64,000 nt of DNA from Cocos nucifera (taxonomy: Eukaryota > Streptophyta > Magnoliopsida > Arecales > Arecaceae). Positions 1 to 13,919 of this stretch are shown in pieces. The position numbers were made by a program, and so were the translations under genes. Numbering within the stretch: position 1 is the stretch's first letter; the number at the start of each line of letters is the position of its first letter. Where the stretch lies: positions 1,585,089 through 1,649,088 of the forward strand of contig QRFJ01000007.1 in the NCBI GenBank assembly GCA_006176705.1, given 5' to 3'. The notes beneath the pieces are model-generated. The model was not told where the DNA came from and did no database searches. It worked only from the letters and a program-made list of their open reading frames with translations.

Positions 1-366
1 TTAACAAAATTCAATTCAGTGTATGGCACATATCAGTTACATACAAGTTGATCCTTCAACATAATTCATCTATGATTACAATTAGATAGAAGTTCATACT
101 TTAATTAGATGAGTAATATAAATGTGTGCTTTATATTTTTTTTTTGAATGAGAAAACATTCATGAGCTATATGTTATCTAAGTTCATTTACCATTTCAAG
201 AAAATCCAAATTCATGCTATGCATGGGTATTTTCTATTTTTGTCATATTTTGCCTTATATTTGTTTTCGAACTTGTAGCCTTCCTATGCTCATTATACCT
301 TGTAAATATCTCGTGTACTTATCACTGTTGGCAACACTTAATGACCTTGTGTTTTTGTTTTTTTAG

Positions 367-1580
367 ATATTGGAAGGAAGATCATACAAGCTGCAATTTC
401 CATGGATTGGTGTTGTTAATCGCTCACAAGCTGACATTAACAAGAGTGTGGACATGATTGCTGCCAGGCGTAGAGAGCGAGAGTATTTTGCAAATACGCC
501 AGAGTATAAGCATCTTGCTCATAGGATGGGTTCAGAGCATCTAGGGAAGATGCTTTCAAAGGCATGGTGGCTAATATATTTTGTTCTTGCATTTTTTTTG
601 TTTGGTTTGTTTTGAGACAGACAAGGATGGTACAAGCTCCTTCTGGATTTGAATTATAATCTCATTTAAGGATTTACATATAGATGTCTTTGTGCAGCAT
701 TTGGAGCAAGTGATCAAATCTCGAATCCCAGGCATTCAGTCTCTTATAAATAAAACTATTGCTGAACTCGAAGCTGAACTCCATCGTCTTGGAAAACCCA
801 TTGCTACGGATGCTGGTGTAAGACTTCATTGAAATCAACTCATACTTTGCATAGGGTTCAGTACTTGTTCTTGCTTCTCTTGCTGCAATGCAGAATGTAG
901 TGGAAAGTGATTTTTTGGTGCATTGACCAATCTTTTAGCACAGCAATCTCTCACCCATTGTATCCAATGTTATAGTTTCTCCACTAGTTTTCAATACATG
1001 TTTTGTCTGTGACTTGGCTTGATAGAGGTGCCATCTGAAATTGGTGTTGCACCAGCAGCTGTTGGAATATTTAGAAGTAACGTAATGTGATGCTACTAGT
1101 GTTGCCCAAAAAAAATTTGAGTAATGAGTTGTTCTGTTATTTTGGCAAAATCATCCTGTTAGTTTGTACTAAATTAGCTATGAATTGACCAAAACCCAGA
1201 AACTTCATTATATGGTACTTGTCCCATAATTGTGTTCTTAGGAAATTAGTTTACTTCGTGTATTTAAATCATATGATCATGATTCACAAACTAGGTAAAC
1301 AGTATTCTTTTATCTTCTCCTAATCCAAATTTTTGATGTCATATGTAGATGACCTGCAATAAAAAGATACGTCTGGGATATTCTACAGCTGCTTCTTATA
1401 TGACCACATGTCTTTATCATTTGCATCGAACTTGTATTTCATAAAAATCAGTGGTGATTGTTTGCACCTATCTGCAGGGGAAACTATACTCAATTATGGA
1501 GATCTGTCGTATTTTTGATGGAATTTACAAAGAGCACCTTGATGGCGTGTAGGTATCTTAAGCCTTTTTGTGTTTCTGAG

Positions 1581-1628
<48 letters not shown>

Positions 1629-4600
1629 CGTGCAGTGTATCATATTCATTGTACAAGTTGTTTCTCTATTTATTGTTTTGTTGTATGCATGCCTTTTTTG
1701 TGATTGAACTTGGATAGCATCTATTTTCAATGAATAAGTTATTTCTGTAGCATTCCTTTTTTCAGAGCCCAGTGTTATGTAATCTTGGCTCGTACTTCTA
1801 GTGGTAAAATCTTTAAAGTTCTTGGTTGAATTTCTTTACTTGAGACAGACTCAGATTTCTAGACCATTGTGGTAGTTTGACAGTGCGATTTATTTGTTTT
1901 GGTATTCCAGGATATGAGTGTGACTTGTTATTACCGATCCTATTGATAATACCGAAAATGGAGTTGTTATCTCTATCGAGATGATTCTACCTTGTTGGAT
2001 ACTATGCTAGCGTTTGTAGCATGGACTATATAGAATATGTCGAGATAAGAAATATTTGTACCATGATTCATTCCTACCATATACTATTCTGACATCACAA
2101 CTGGACTCAAAAAAAGATCAAATAGGTATTCCTAAATCAAACGATTTTTCTTCTTTTAGGTTGAACAAAGGATATGTTTCTCTACATTTGTTGAGTTATT
2201 ACATCCATTCATTGAATAAATGATCATCAAACAGTTCTTACTCAGAGAGCCTTTGAGTTCCGCTTGATGTTTTGCTTGATTAAATCATCATGGTATGCCT
2301 TTCTAGCAAGATTTTAAAATACAAGGGCAAGAAATTTGAGCATTATCTCTTGCAGATTAGAAGTTGTGAAATGACTCTATTGCGGATCTATTAGTCAAAG
2401 GGACCCAAGGATCTGTTGTCCCAACATTTGACTCTCCAAAGCCCAAGGAATCTGTCATTCTAAACACGTTTTTAACTACTGCAAGTAATCAGATTGCTGG
2501 ATTCCAGCAACAATATGACAGAATTCATTGTTCAAGGCACTTATTAATGTCTGGTTGCATAGTTTTCGCATGGCTAGGTTGTGGTAGTTAGCGGTCAAAG
2601 CTTCAGAAGCTAATGAATTGCTCTAGATATACACTGCAACCTGACAGGCAAGTGTTGAAAAGATTATAGAGAATGTGCAATTAGATATATCATGTAGTCC
2701 ATCTCTCCTTATGTAAGGCAAGTGGGCACAAAACACATGTATACAGTCTTTGTATGTAACAAAGTACAACTCAATGTAAGCCAAGTCTCTAACAGCATGG
2801 TAATATATGTTATACAGATCATCATAACAATGTCTTCTTTTTCATTAGCAAAACACAATGTTTTTTAGAAGTATGGAAGCACAAGCATGAGCTAGACCAC
2901 AGCCTATTTATATAAGAAAATATATTCATATGCTGATCATCATTACTAATTGGAGTGCTTTTTATGTTGTGTAATATAAATCTATGATACAAGCTTCTAT
3001 GTGATTATCTACTCTTAGCTTAGTATAGATTCTTGGACAAATTGTTGTGTCACTTCTCATGGACATACGAATTGCATGCATGTGTCATGCATGTCTATCA
3101 CTATATGTTCTTCTGTGTGATATGCTTGTTTAAAAGTTGCAGTTGTGCATACATGTACACTAGTTCAAAACCTAATTCAGACATAAAATCCTAATGAAAC
3201 CCAAGAAACTGGAACTAATTAAGTTCTCATTAATTTGTATCGTCAGATAATGCATATTCCTTTGAATAGTCTTAAAGATTTCTGGACTCCTGATCATAAA
3301 ACTATATTGTTTAAATACAAAAACTAGTGTTATTTCTGTTTATGTTTTATTGATCTTTGGGGTGATGAACTTGTGTTATATATTTTCCTTAGACATTCTT
3401 ATCAGCTCAATTGATGGACTAATATGTTATCCACATTCCACATTTGTTCAGCTTGTTTGCCTTCTCTGATTTTATCAAATGATGTTTTAAACTCCACAGG
3501 CGCCCAGGTGGTGACAAGATCTACAATGTCTTTGATAGTCAACTCCCTGCAGCTTTGAAGAGGTTGCACTTTGACAAGCATCTCTCAATGGAGAATGTAA
3601 GAAAACTTATCACTGAGGCTGATGGATACCAACCTCACTTGATAGCTCCCGAGCAAGGATACCGCCGTCTTATTGAATCTTCCCTGGTCTGTATCAGAAG
3701 TCCTGCCGAGGCAGCTGTTGATGCGGTAAAAACTTAATCTTACAGCTCTTTAATCTTGAAGTTCAATGATCTCTCTCCTTGTGTCAAGCCTCTTTGATTC
3801 TTTGTATTAGTGGATGTTTTCCTGTTCATCCCCTGATCATACTCTTTCAGCAGAGGTTAGATCGTCAATTTATGTCAACATAGATATTTGTATGAAAGAC
3901 CTAGGCATTCAAAGCACTGACTAATTGCTTGTATGTTTAATGGACTTCTGGCAGTAATTATTAGATGTGGTTTCATAAAGATCTGATGCCTCCCATGAGT
4001 TATTCAATTGTGTTCTCTATTCCTTTATATCTCCACTAAGAAACTACTCAAAAACTCCTATGCTTTCATAATGTTAAAATGCTAACAAAAATTATTGTCA
4101 TGTCTGTACTTTTTATGGAAGTTTGTTGAATACTAGATAATGAAGTGTCAGTTTGGGAAACAAGCACAAAAAATTATCAGTGAAAAAAAACCCATGTGTG
4201 TGGGAGTAGAGGAACTGGAAATGGTTTGACCAAAAGCAAGACCATATTTTCAAACGTGGAAGACATTGATCATATTAGGAAAGTGCACGAGATGCTGGAA
4301 TAATCAACCGTGCCACTATGGCATGACATGGAAAATGCAAACTCAAATTGAATACGAGATTACATAACCTCATGAAATTCAAGTAGGAACCAAAATTTCT
4401 CATGATCCTGTGGAAGCCATCATTCTTTGTTTCATTATTTTCTTGATGAATAAAATCAATTCAGTTTCATGATCTAACTGTCCTGTATGCTCTGTTTTTG
4501 ATACTGTTAAAAATTGTCAATTATTCTGAAATGTTTGGTATCTGAAGCTGTATTTAATGGTTTCTTTCATACTCACTTTTGAAGTTGATATGTTGTTGAT

Positions 4601-7600
4601 TTTATTTAATCAATCACTATTTTAATGTTGTCACTGCAATGAATGGTAAATTTCTTTATTGCATGCTTCCAGGTTCATGCTATATTGAAGGACCTCGTTC
4701 ATAAGGCTATCAATGAGACTCTGGTAGGTCTCTCCATGCTCAGCCATCAGGATATTTGCTGCTATTGCTTTGTCAACAATTTGCTTTTGTATGCTGCCAT
4801 GTAGAGTCTTTTTGTCCAAAGTTCTGCCGTCAAGCAACTTATTTTGGTCTTCTAATGAAAGGAAAATGTTTCAATGGCATTATCAATTACTGAAAGGACA
4901 TATAATCATTGAAAATACACTTGTATTCACTTCCATAAAGGCAAGTTCACAAATAGTTTTTCTGATTGTATGGTCATTGCCGCTATTACTTACATGAAGG
5001 AGGTTTCTAAACAAATTAATTTAAATTTTCTTTTCTTATCCCATTCTCTATGGTGTATACATGCTTATTACTTGAAGACAAATAGGCTGCATGAGCTTAT
5101 AGTTGTGTAATCAAGAAGATAGATACGTACTTGCCAGCTAGTCTTTCAGGTTTCAAAGCAAGCACCTCCTTTGTGAAGATGCCTTGATCAGAAGTACTGA
5201 TTCAGATCGTCACTATCTGTCTGGGAGCCTATCATAAAGCCTGTTGAAATTTTGATGGATCAGAATTTGATCCTTGGAGGTTGATGGTTATAGTGAGACA
5301 CATGGGTTACCTATGAGGGAGCACAAAGGGTATTGGATTTAGGATTAATAGATTATTCACTCCTTTGTCTTATTTTGGTGTTTGGTTCTTCATTGAGGAA
5401 GGTGATTTGCCAGTTCTGCTAATTTTAACAAAATAAAGTTGAAATTTGTTACGGTTATAGTGCAATATAAGGATGCTGTGGGGGGTTATATTCCAAAACA
5501 CTGTTAGACTTACCGTGTAAGATGTTGGAAATCGATCGATTCAGAGTTAGATGTCTCTCAGGAACTGCTTTATGCTCAAGGATCTGCAGCATCTTTTTCT
5601 ACATTCAGACATCCCCTCCTAGAAGAAAGGATATCAAATAACATCTTCTTCATCATCAATGAGATATTTCTTCTCAACTTTGCCTTATTAATTTGTTTGA
5701 GTATTTTTACATGCAAAGAAAATTCTTTATATTACATATCTAATATGGAATTGGCATATATTGATTCATGAGTTTTATATTTAAAAGAAAGGTATATCTT
5801 GATGATACATTTGCATGAAGTATTCTTCGATAATGGAAACATTATTTGGGAGTCAGGTGGTAGAAATGTTATGAATGACATTGGTGGATGATGATGAATA
5901 ATTTGTTCCATTTTCAATAACTTTAAAAGGTATTGTAAATTTTATTAATTGAGTTGTCTTTTTTTTAAAAAAACTTGTTTACCTTCTTTGTTTTCTTGTG
6001 CCTTGCATAGCATTTATGTTTAAATTCATAAGCAGTAAGAGGATTTTGTTTTGCCTGTTCTTCAGGAGTTGAAGCAGTATCCTACCCTTCGAGTTGAGGT
6101 GGGAAATGCAGCTTTTGAATCATTAGACAGAATGAGAGATGAAAGCAAGAAAGCAACCCTTAAGCTAGTTGACATGGAATGCAGTTACCTGACTGTAGAT
6201 TTCTTCCGAAAGCTTCCTCAGGATATTGAGAAGGGAGGAAATCCAACACATTCCATTTTTGATAGATACAATGATTCATACCTCAGACGAATAGGCAAGT
6301 TGATTTAACTAATGATTTTTGTGGATTTTTAGCTGTACTGGTTTGGATGCCTGGTTATATCAATTTTGGGAAAGCTTAAAGGAGGAGAGCTTATACATGC
6401 TCTATTATCCAAATTTCCCAAACTTGCATCTGGAGTGTTTGTCTGGTCTTATTTTGCCAAGTGCAGTTATGATATCTGATAAATTTGTGCATGTCTCATA
6501 TCCTGTCAATATGATGGGCTTGACACCTGGGGTCCTAATTTAGAGCCCATTTCTTCTCTCCCTGATTTTTGTTATGGCTTAGAAAGTCAATTGTTTCATC
6601 TAACCTGTATGTGCGAGTGCACAATAATTAATGACAGTTGACTCATCCTTTAATCGACAGGAACTACTGTTTTGGCCTATGTAAATATGGTCTGTGCAAG
6701 CTTGCGAAACTCCATCCCGAAATCTATTGTTTATTGCCAAGTGCGCGAGGCCAAACGCTCCTTGCTCGATCATTTCTTTACAGAGTTGGGAGCAAAAGAG
6801 GTGAGATTAGTCTTATTCAACTGTTAGTTTAGTTAAGCATAAGCTTTTGCTCATAACTTGTGAAGTTAAGAACACAAATCAATAAAACTTTCATAGAATT
6901 GAAATGACATCTCCTTTAGAACTAGATTGTAATTTGAGATATGCTTGCTGAACTATTAGTTAAATTAATTGGAGCTCTTATTGTTAATTATCTGCTTGTT
7001 AATTCAAAGTAAGCTAATATGTTTTTCAAGAACGTTGTTATGGATCAGACTAGATATTTTAAGGGTTTTGCATGACATTTCTTTATAATTCAATTGTAGT
7101 TTGGGATACTGTTTCTAACTGGGTGATGCGAATTAAGCTAGATCAGTTTATCCGAGCATTCATGTTCATTTTGAAATGTTGGCTTGACTTCTGTACTACA
7201 GTTGATGCATAAATTTCTGAACCAAGGAACTTCTTTTTTCCTCCAAAGCCTTCTATCTTTTCTGACACATTGCCCATGTTCTATGTTGATTCAGTCATAT
7301 GGGTAATCTAACCCTGCATTAAATTAATAATGTTTAAGTTCATTTCCAAGTGTGATCCATTGCTTGATGATATTATGGTTTATTATCATCGGGGATATCC
7401 AGGGTGATGCATGTGGTGAAAGGTCAGTTCACTGGTAGAGGAACCCGTCCTGTTTGGTGGGTTGGATCAAATCACATGGTTGTGTGCGTCTTTGAGTTGA
7501 AATGGTATTCCATGCTAATTGCTTCCATGTGCCATGGATCATGAATGTATGGTTTAGCTTCAATTAAAATACTCTCTTTTTTTGGTAGGAAATCATGATC

Positions 7601-7862
7601 TGTTAACCTTGTGGAAATCTATGAATAAAATTGCATAATAATTTCCAACTACCATCACTAAATAACCGAGTGCGACCATTGTGATCTTTTACGGAATATA
7701 CTTATGCTGATTAAAAAATTTAAAAATGTGCAGAATAAGCAGTTGTCATCATTGTTGGATGAGGACCCTGCAGTTATGGAACGTAGATCTTCCCTTGCAA
7801 AGAGGCTTGAGCTGTATAAAAGTGCTCAAGCTGAGATTGATGCGGTAGCATGGGCCAAGTAG
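367..7862 (+). CDS. DRP1: Dynamin-related protein 1 (DRP1), C-terminal 386 residues; 5' part outside window
   Basis: Plant class-1 dynamin-related GTPases (phragmoplastin type) assemble on membranes at the cell plate and in clathrin-coated endocytosis. I joined eight exons by reading frame and splice borders: 367-561, 698-817, 1478-1548, 3500-3725, 4673-4723, 6066-6294, 6661-6800, 7734-7862 (TAG stop). They encode 386 residues from ILEGRSYKLQFPWIGVVNRS to EIDAVAWAK. The visible part covers the middle/stalk region (blocks HRMGSEHLGKMLSK, EADGYQPHLIAPEQGYRRLI, VDMECSYLTVDFFRKLPQD, NPTHSIFDRYNDSYLRRIG) and the C-terminal GTPase effector domain (NSIPKSIVYCQVREAKRSLL onward). Family members are about 610-625 residues, so roughly 230 N-terminal residues with the G1-G4 GTP-binding motifs lie left of base 1; bases 1-366 look intronic. 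There is no PH or proline-rich domain between stalk and effector domain, as expected for DRP1 rather than DRP2. Introns 1 and 6 have GC donors; the others are GT-AG. No break is seen. Confidence 0.95.
562..697 (+). other. GC-AG intron in DRP1 (intron 1 of visible part)
   Basis: The frame of the DRP1 stalk (..GKMLSK followed by HLEQVIKSR..) is kept only if the exon ends at 561 and the next starts at 698. The donor then reads AAG|GCATGG and the acceptor TTTGTGCAG. A GT lies 5 nt downstream (567) but would shift the frame. Confidence 0.8.
1585..1626. repeat. (CT)n microsatellite in DRP1 intron 3
   Basis: About 20 CT units follow exon 3 of DRP1 by about 35 bases. They produce artefactual open frames of Ser-Leu or Arg-Glu repeats on the two strands. 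Confidence 0.95.
6295..6660 (+). other. GC-AG intron in DRP1 (intron 6 of visible part)
   Basis: The exon ends ..AGACGAATAG and the donor is GCAAGT, the best-matching type of GC donor. The acceptor is AATCGACAG. Joining gives ..YLRRIG-TTVLAYVNMVCA.., the conserved DRP1 sequence. Using the nearby GT at 6299 breaks the frame. Confidence 0.9.
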
Positions 7863-8495
7863 AGAATAGCAGGGGTTTTAACATTCTTGATTTGTCCTTT
7901 TTGTGTTTTCCCTTTCTCACTGAGTATATATTGTAATTCATTTATTGTTGACTAAGCCTTCAGAGTGAACATTGGTTTCTGTCCATATGCTTGCAGTTTG
8001 AGGTGCCAAAAATAGCTAGAATTTTTCACGCGTGTAGGTTGCTAAAAGGCTATACCCTTTCGCCAGCAATATTGGGCAACATTAAATTCTACCATGCAGG
8101 GCTGGGCATCAACATTTCCCTTGGTTCCCGTCATTCTGAAGCTCCATATGTGTGATGTTAAAATTGCATGCAATCTAAGGTTTTGAAAGAAGCTCGTTGC
8201 ATACTCTGGGGCTGAGATGATTATGTCATTCCCGATCATGTTCATAAGCTATTTCACCACTGGAACCGCGTTTATCAATGGACGTAGGTTGTGTTTTTGA
8301 TGTCCATTTTGGGCATGCTCCTTGGGCTGTTCTTCAACGTTGATTCACGGCTAATTGGAAACAATATTAATTTCTGCGTGCCGAGATTATATTATACGAA
8401 AAGAATAGAAAAAAAAAAAAAAAAAAAAGTCTTCTAGAGCCTATTTCGCTCTAGCTCTTTTCTTGCGTGCTGCGTAAATATTTCAGTGTGTTTAA

Positions 8496-8531
<36 letters not shown>

Positions 8532-9430
8532 GCTAGCTAGTGTAGCAATTTTAATGATGTCGAAAATCAAAATTTTTGTAGGATGTGGTTGCATGGCGGA
8601 ACCATGTGTTTTCTAGTTTTCTACATTTTTGCCGTTAGGTTCGATCTGCCGTCAGAAGAGCCTGCTGAAAGTGACAAGAGAACAGCCTGTCGGCACCTCA
8701 GCTGAGGTGTCGTAATTAGGATTTGGTCCGGACTCCACCGAGTTAACTAGAGCAGTAGAAAGGGAGAGGAGTTGGGTAGAATCGGCACTCATTTAGCAGC
8801 CATTAACAGATTTAATTTCCAAGATTATTCTTTGATCTAGCGCCAAAACTTTATCGAGTAGAGGTTTGGCATTCTTTAAAGGGCATAGATCGGAATGCTG
8901 GTATGCCAGCCCCATTGATTCCTCGACAAGTTGACAACTTACCAACACATAGAAAAATGCTTAAAAATGTCGTTGCAATGTCATCTAAGGCATTAATTGG
9001 ATAGAATCCTTGCGTTATAATTGCGAGCTGCCTCTGGTTGCTGCCACGGGGCATGCTCTCACTTAATCTCGAAAATGAATAGTATAGTTTGAGAGCTCTT
9101 CATTTCTCCACGATGCTATCATTGCAATGTATAAGATTTATCCTAGGCAAAGCTCTTCATTTTTTAGATTTTTTTTTTAAATTTTTTTGGGATGTCCAAT
9201 CAAATTTTATTTGTTTATTAAATATTTTGAAGCCTAAATTAATTTTTGATGAAATTAACTAATTTTATATCACTCCGATGCATCCTTAATCATGTGTGAT
9301 ATAAATCTAAGAATCATATTATATTATTTAACATCCTAAATAATCAAGACATAGACTACATATTATTAGATCCTAAAATATTTAAATTAATTAAAAAATC
9401 TAAAAATACTTAATATTTATCAATCATCAA
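7863..9430. other. DRP1 3' flank and intergenic spacer
   Basis: The DRP1 3'UTR probably lies in the first few hundred bases. It is followed by a poly(A) run at 8409-8428, a (TG)n(TA)n microsatellite at about 8496-8531 and a 16-bp perfect palindrome at 8694-8709. No coding sequence is recognisable. Confidence 0.6.
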
Positions 9431-12400
9431 AATCTGGTTGACTGTCAATGTCCATAAATAGCAAGATCATTTACATAGTCCGGAGGAATATCAATCCATC
9501 TCTCTAGTCAACTAGCATTGTAATCTTTTGTACTCATTCCATAAGGTAGGCGTGCCAGATCATAAGACATCCTCGAACTCTCACTGAGATCCTGGCTCTA
9601 AGAGGTATCCTCATGGTTATGAAGAGGCTCATCCAAATATACCGATAGCAAATTTCGATCTGTAAGATGCTTCGGACTGCATAAGATAGTAGCCACTAGA
9701 AGATGATGTCTCCAATGCGTCATATCCATATCCATAAAAATCATAGGCCGCCTATGGCTACGGATAAGAGGATCTAGAATATGAGGATGAACCTGATACA
9801 TCTATGAATTCTACTCCACATGCGAGGTCATCTGTAGCTACATCATGTCTTGAACGATCTTGCGGAGCCCGTCGTCTGTATGAAATTGTATCCTTACGGG
9901 CTCTACCAGCTCGTGTATCGTAGTCTCTATCCTACATGACGTGCATAAACTGAGACTCACCAGTGAATTAAAGACCACCAATCGGCTATGACTCCTATCC
10001 TCCAGTCCCTCCATAATCACCAGATTTATGACTAGCTGAAGAACTATCATCATTGTTTTGCTTGGTATCTGAATCAAAGTAAATCGAATGCTCCCTCTCT
10101 ATTAGGACTGCAACTATCTTTTCTTTTCTTTTATCTATATGCATAGTAGCTGTCTGTCCTCTCGTCATGCCTTGCTCTGGCTGCCTAAGTTGTGAGGGTA
10201 GATGCTGTGGTGTATTGGCTGGAGGCCTATGTGGAATATTGCTGCTTGCTCATTGTGAGGCATCTACTCCAACCTCACTAGCAACAAAACTGATTGGTCA
10301 TGAAGGCGATCCTGGGTCATCAAGCTCTGGCTCCTACTGTTGACTCATAACCCATCTAATCATCAGATTTTCATCTTCATCAACAAAATCATTCGTAGTC
10401 AGATGCAGATACTTCAACTGAACTTCTTCCTGAATACATGTAGTGCACATACACAACATCATTAAGGCATTTCTATTTTAGACGGTTCCTCTACTTGCTA
10501 TGGATAAGGATAAAGGTCGACCAGTTGCACTCATATTTACTAAATAAAAACGTCTAGAAGAGGATCTTGATGGCAAGATCCTTTAGATTTCGTGCGAATC
10601 CATCAAAATGTATCACCATTCAGCTACAAAATCATTAAAATTTTATAAAATTAAAAGAAGATTGAATATGTCAATATGATAATATATTTCTTAATATATA
10701 CCTGGATTCATCTTTGATTTGCTTCTAGCTGTTACATTACTTCCAAATGATTCTTTACCATTCCTAAATATTTGCTTCTATAAAAAAATTATTTATTATA
10801 ATATTTTACTTATTAAAGATACAGCTAAGTTAATAAACATCACTGAACTTAACTTACTCGTTCAAGACATATAGCCCTAATATCTGGATCGGGCTCCATC
10901 TTGTCTATTATATTTCATAGGACAGACAAAAATTCTTCATCCATGCCAATCCCAGGAATGAAATACTAAAATCTTGGATTCAGATAATAAGCTGCACATA
11001 AAATTTTATAATTAGTTATGTTTATTTATACCAATTTTCAAAAAGATCTTGATTTGCTGCTTACCTGCTAGATACAACTCCCTACTCATTTGATAGCCCC
11101 ATCGATGGTCGATGATGCTGATGTACTATCGGTATGTTATGGATTTGTCATCTTGATTTATTCCTTTATCCTCTCCATTATATAATATAAGAAGCTCATC
11201 TGGGAGTATCGCTCACCATTCACGGCTTAAAGCACCTCATATAAAGGCTTGATATCCACCGCTATCTTCTCGATCTGCTGCCAGAATGACTGCCTCGTCA
11301 TTAATCTCTCCACATTGTTCTTCTCAGTGCCTGTCCTGGTATATCTACTTTGTTGCCACTTAGGACTGACAAATATCTGACGTGGCTATACTTTCTTATC
11401 AATTATGCTATCAAGTGCTATACAATTTGTAGCAAACCATGTGACTCTTGATCTCAATATATCGCCTCTAGCATAATGCTACATTAATGATAGGACTTAT
11501 GTATAGTTGTAGATGAATCTGATGATGCTATGTGCTGACTCCACTATCTTTTGCACTCTATAATTTTTTTCAATATCCATCAACATCAGATCGATATAGT
11601 GTACAGCACATGGGGTTTAAAAATTATACGATCGTTGCTCCAATATATCTCCTGCAGCCATATACTGTAGTTCATTATCTGTGATAACCTGTATGACATT
11701 CTGCTCTCGATCAATCACTTCCTCCATCAATTTGAGGATGTAGCTAGTATCGTGCATCTCAGCTAAAGCATTGATAGACTTATAAAAAAATATTTTTCTA
11801 TCATAATATGTCAAGAAGTTAATGATGCTTCGTTTAGTAAGATCAGTCCAACCATCACACATCACAGTTAACTCATACACTCTAATTTAAGGTAATTTAT
11901 TTTTCTAGATCTTTCTTATTATTGTCAAAAAGCTCATCATGGATATCTCTTGATTTTGGAGGATCTGCATCTGAACCAGTAGCCTGTATAGACAAAATGA
12001 TAGAGCGATAATATAGATTGTCTGCTGTATTCGCTGAGATGTAACTGAAGTAAAACTAAGATTCAATAGCTTATCATATATCATTCATTTTATCTTTTCT
12101 TAACATAGTATCAATTCTCTGTTGCTCCAAATCTCTACTATGAAAAGCGTGTGGATCCAAGTCATGGATAGTGGCTCCTGCTGGAATCTCTCCAGAGGAT
12201 TTCTTTCTACTACCAAATGCCTTCAACATAAATGCAAGATGGTTGGTGCCTCTACTAGCGGACTCTCTAACTGAGAATGTTCTTCTAAATCATGACTCAG
12301 ACTCTGCTGTAGTGCTCCCCGAGTCTGACCCGTCCTTAAAAGCTAATGGTCCAAATCAAGCTCTATACCTAGCTACCTCCTCTAGCTACCACTGATCATC

Positions 12401-13680
12401 CAAACTCATCTAAATAGCAGTCTCGATCTATGCTTACTAATCATCTAAAATAGATCCTTCCTCTGAATCCTTGGAGTGATAAGAAGGTAGCTTTTCTACT
12501 CGACGATCCATCTTTTCTTTCTTCATCAAATTTCTTTTCTTCGCTGCTTTAAAATTAGTGAAATACTTCTTCATCAATTGACGAACTTCTTATGGATACT
12601 TATGGTACATAGATATATCCAGATAGCCACCAGTCAAATGCTATTTTAATCATGTAACTCTTTTATTGAATTCTATGTTGCACTATTTATATCTTCAATG
12701 ATGTTGACTTAAGAATATCTCGTCATGCTTCCAATCAATATCATACTCTGAATTCTTTTTTTCTCGATAGATTTATTTTTAAAAATTAATAAAAAAATAT
12801 TATTTTAATAATTATATAAAAATTAAAAATTTAATTTATCTAATTTTTTAAATATTTTTTAAATTATTTAATTATTTTAAATTATTTTTTAAAATAAATT
12901 ATATTAAAAAATTAAAAAATTATGAAAAAAATATTTGATCTTACATTCATGTAGAATTTTGTCATAGATACTATATATACTTTTCTTAGATAGTAGACAT
13001 GTATGAAATACTATTTTTTTTCAAAATTAAGCCTAGGCTACTATGCGTAAGATGCATCAAAAGCTTGATAAATGGACACCAAATTTATGTCAAAAATAGC
13101 TTGTAAGTCCATAAACAATAATCTAATTTTATAGTTATTTTTTAAATTTTTATTTTTTTAAATTAATTTTTTAAAAATTTAATTAAAAAAATTATATACT
13201 TAATAAAAATTAATGATTTTAGTATTATTGTATAGATCATCCTAAAATCTATAATATATATTAAAATTATATAAAAAAATAACATGATTTTCTCTTATTT
13301 TTTTTAAATTTTTATAATTTTTTTTTAAAAAAGAGAAAAAAAGAGAGATATGATTCAAGAAATATACCTTAAAAGTTTTAATTCATTTTTATTCGGACTG
13401 TTTCTGCTTCTCTCGATGTCGATGTTAGAGAGTGAGAAATAGAAAGAATAATTAAAGAAAAAAGCTTTCTGTACTCTTTATCTCAAAATAAATCAGATGA
13501 TTTAGCTTGAAACAGGAATACATTGTCCGATTCAATGCGAAACCATATGGTTTGGAGCCGAATCTAGTGATTCCATAAAATTTAGGAGGTACCAAAAATC
13601 AAACCATCCCGAGGGTTTGGCTTGGTATGGTCTAAATCAGATGGTTCGATCTGATTTTAAAAATCATAATCTAAATATTT
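9430..13680 (-). mobile_element. hAT-family DNA transposon remnant (boundaries approximate)
   Basis: On the minus strand the order BED zinc finger, DUF659, hAT dimerisation region is that of plant hAT transposases. All parts are broken by stops and frame changes. The AT-rich stretch at 12780-13680 lies upstream of the transposase frame and would be its 5' leader. I could not find terminal inverted repeats or an 8-bp target duplication by eye, so both ends are estimates. Confidence 0.8.
9800..12790 (-). pseudogene. hAT transposase pseudogene (BED-DUF659-dimerisation)
   Basis: Read on the minus strand. About 12790-12500 shows a BED-finger-like stretch ending in a degraded LK-HL...I pattern and a basic linker. 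11880-11617 encodes ELTVMCDGWTDLTKRSIINF..VIQVITDNELQYMAAGDIL, the DUF659 signature of plant hAT transposases. About 11140-10860 gives HRWGYQMSREL and AAYYLNPRF..KMEPDPDIRA. About 10790-10690 gives GKESFGSNVTARSKSKMNPG. About 10620-10440 gives the dimerisation block ECNWSTFILIHSK.RNRL..LNDVVYVHY. The low-complexity C-terminal tail continues to about 9800. Many in-frame stops show that it is inactive. The transposase bound terminal repeats and catalysed cut-and-paste transposition. Confidence 0.88.
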
Positions 13681-13919
13681 AGAGATTTATTATTTAGAGG
13701 TTGAACTCGGAATCTTTATTTTGTTAGATAAAAAATCTTCGAGCATCACAATTTTTTTAAAATTTTTTTTATAAAAAAAATGTTAAAATGAATCTTAATT
13801 CATAAAATATTTCTATTTTAAGTTCTGTAATGGTTGACGGACCATTTCATGAGACAAGGCCGTAAATGGTTATTAGTTGGTGTGCGTTAATGGAGTACTA
13901 ATTAAGTTCCATGACCGAC

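Noticed and set aside
1494..1730. Minus-strand Arg-Glu repeat frame (and + strand Ser-Leu frame)
   Set aside because: It is produced by the (CT)n microsatellite in a DRP1 intron.
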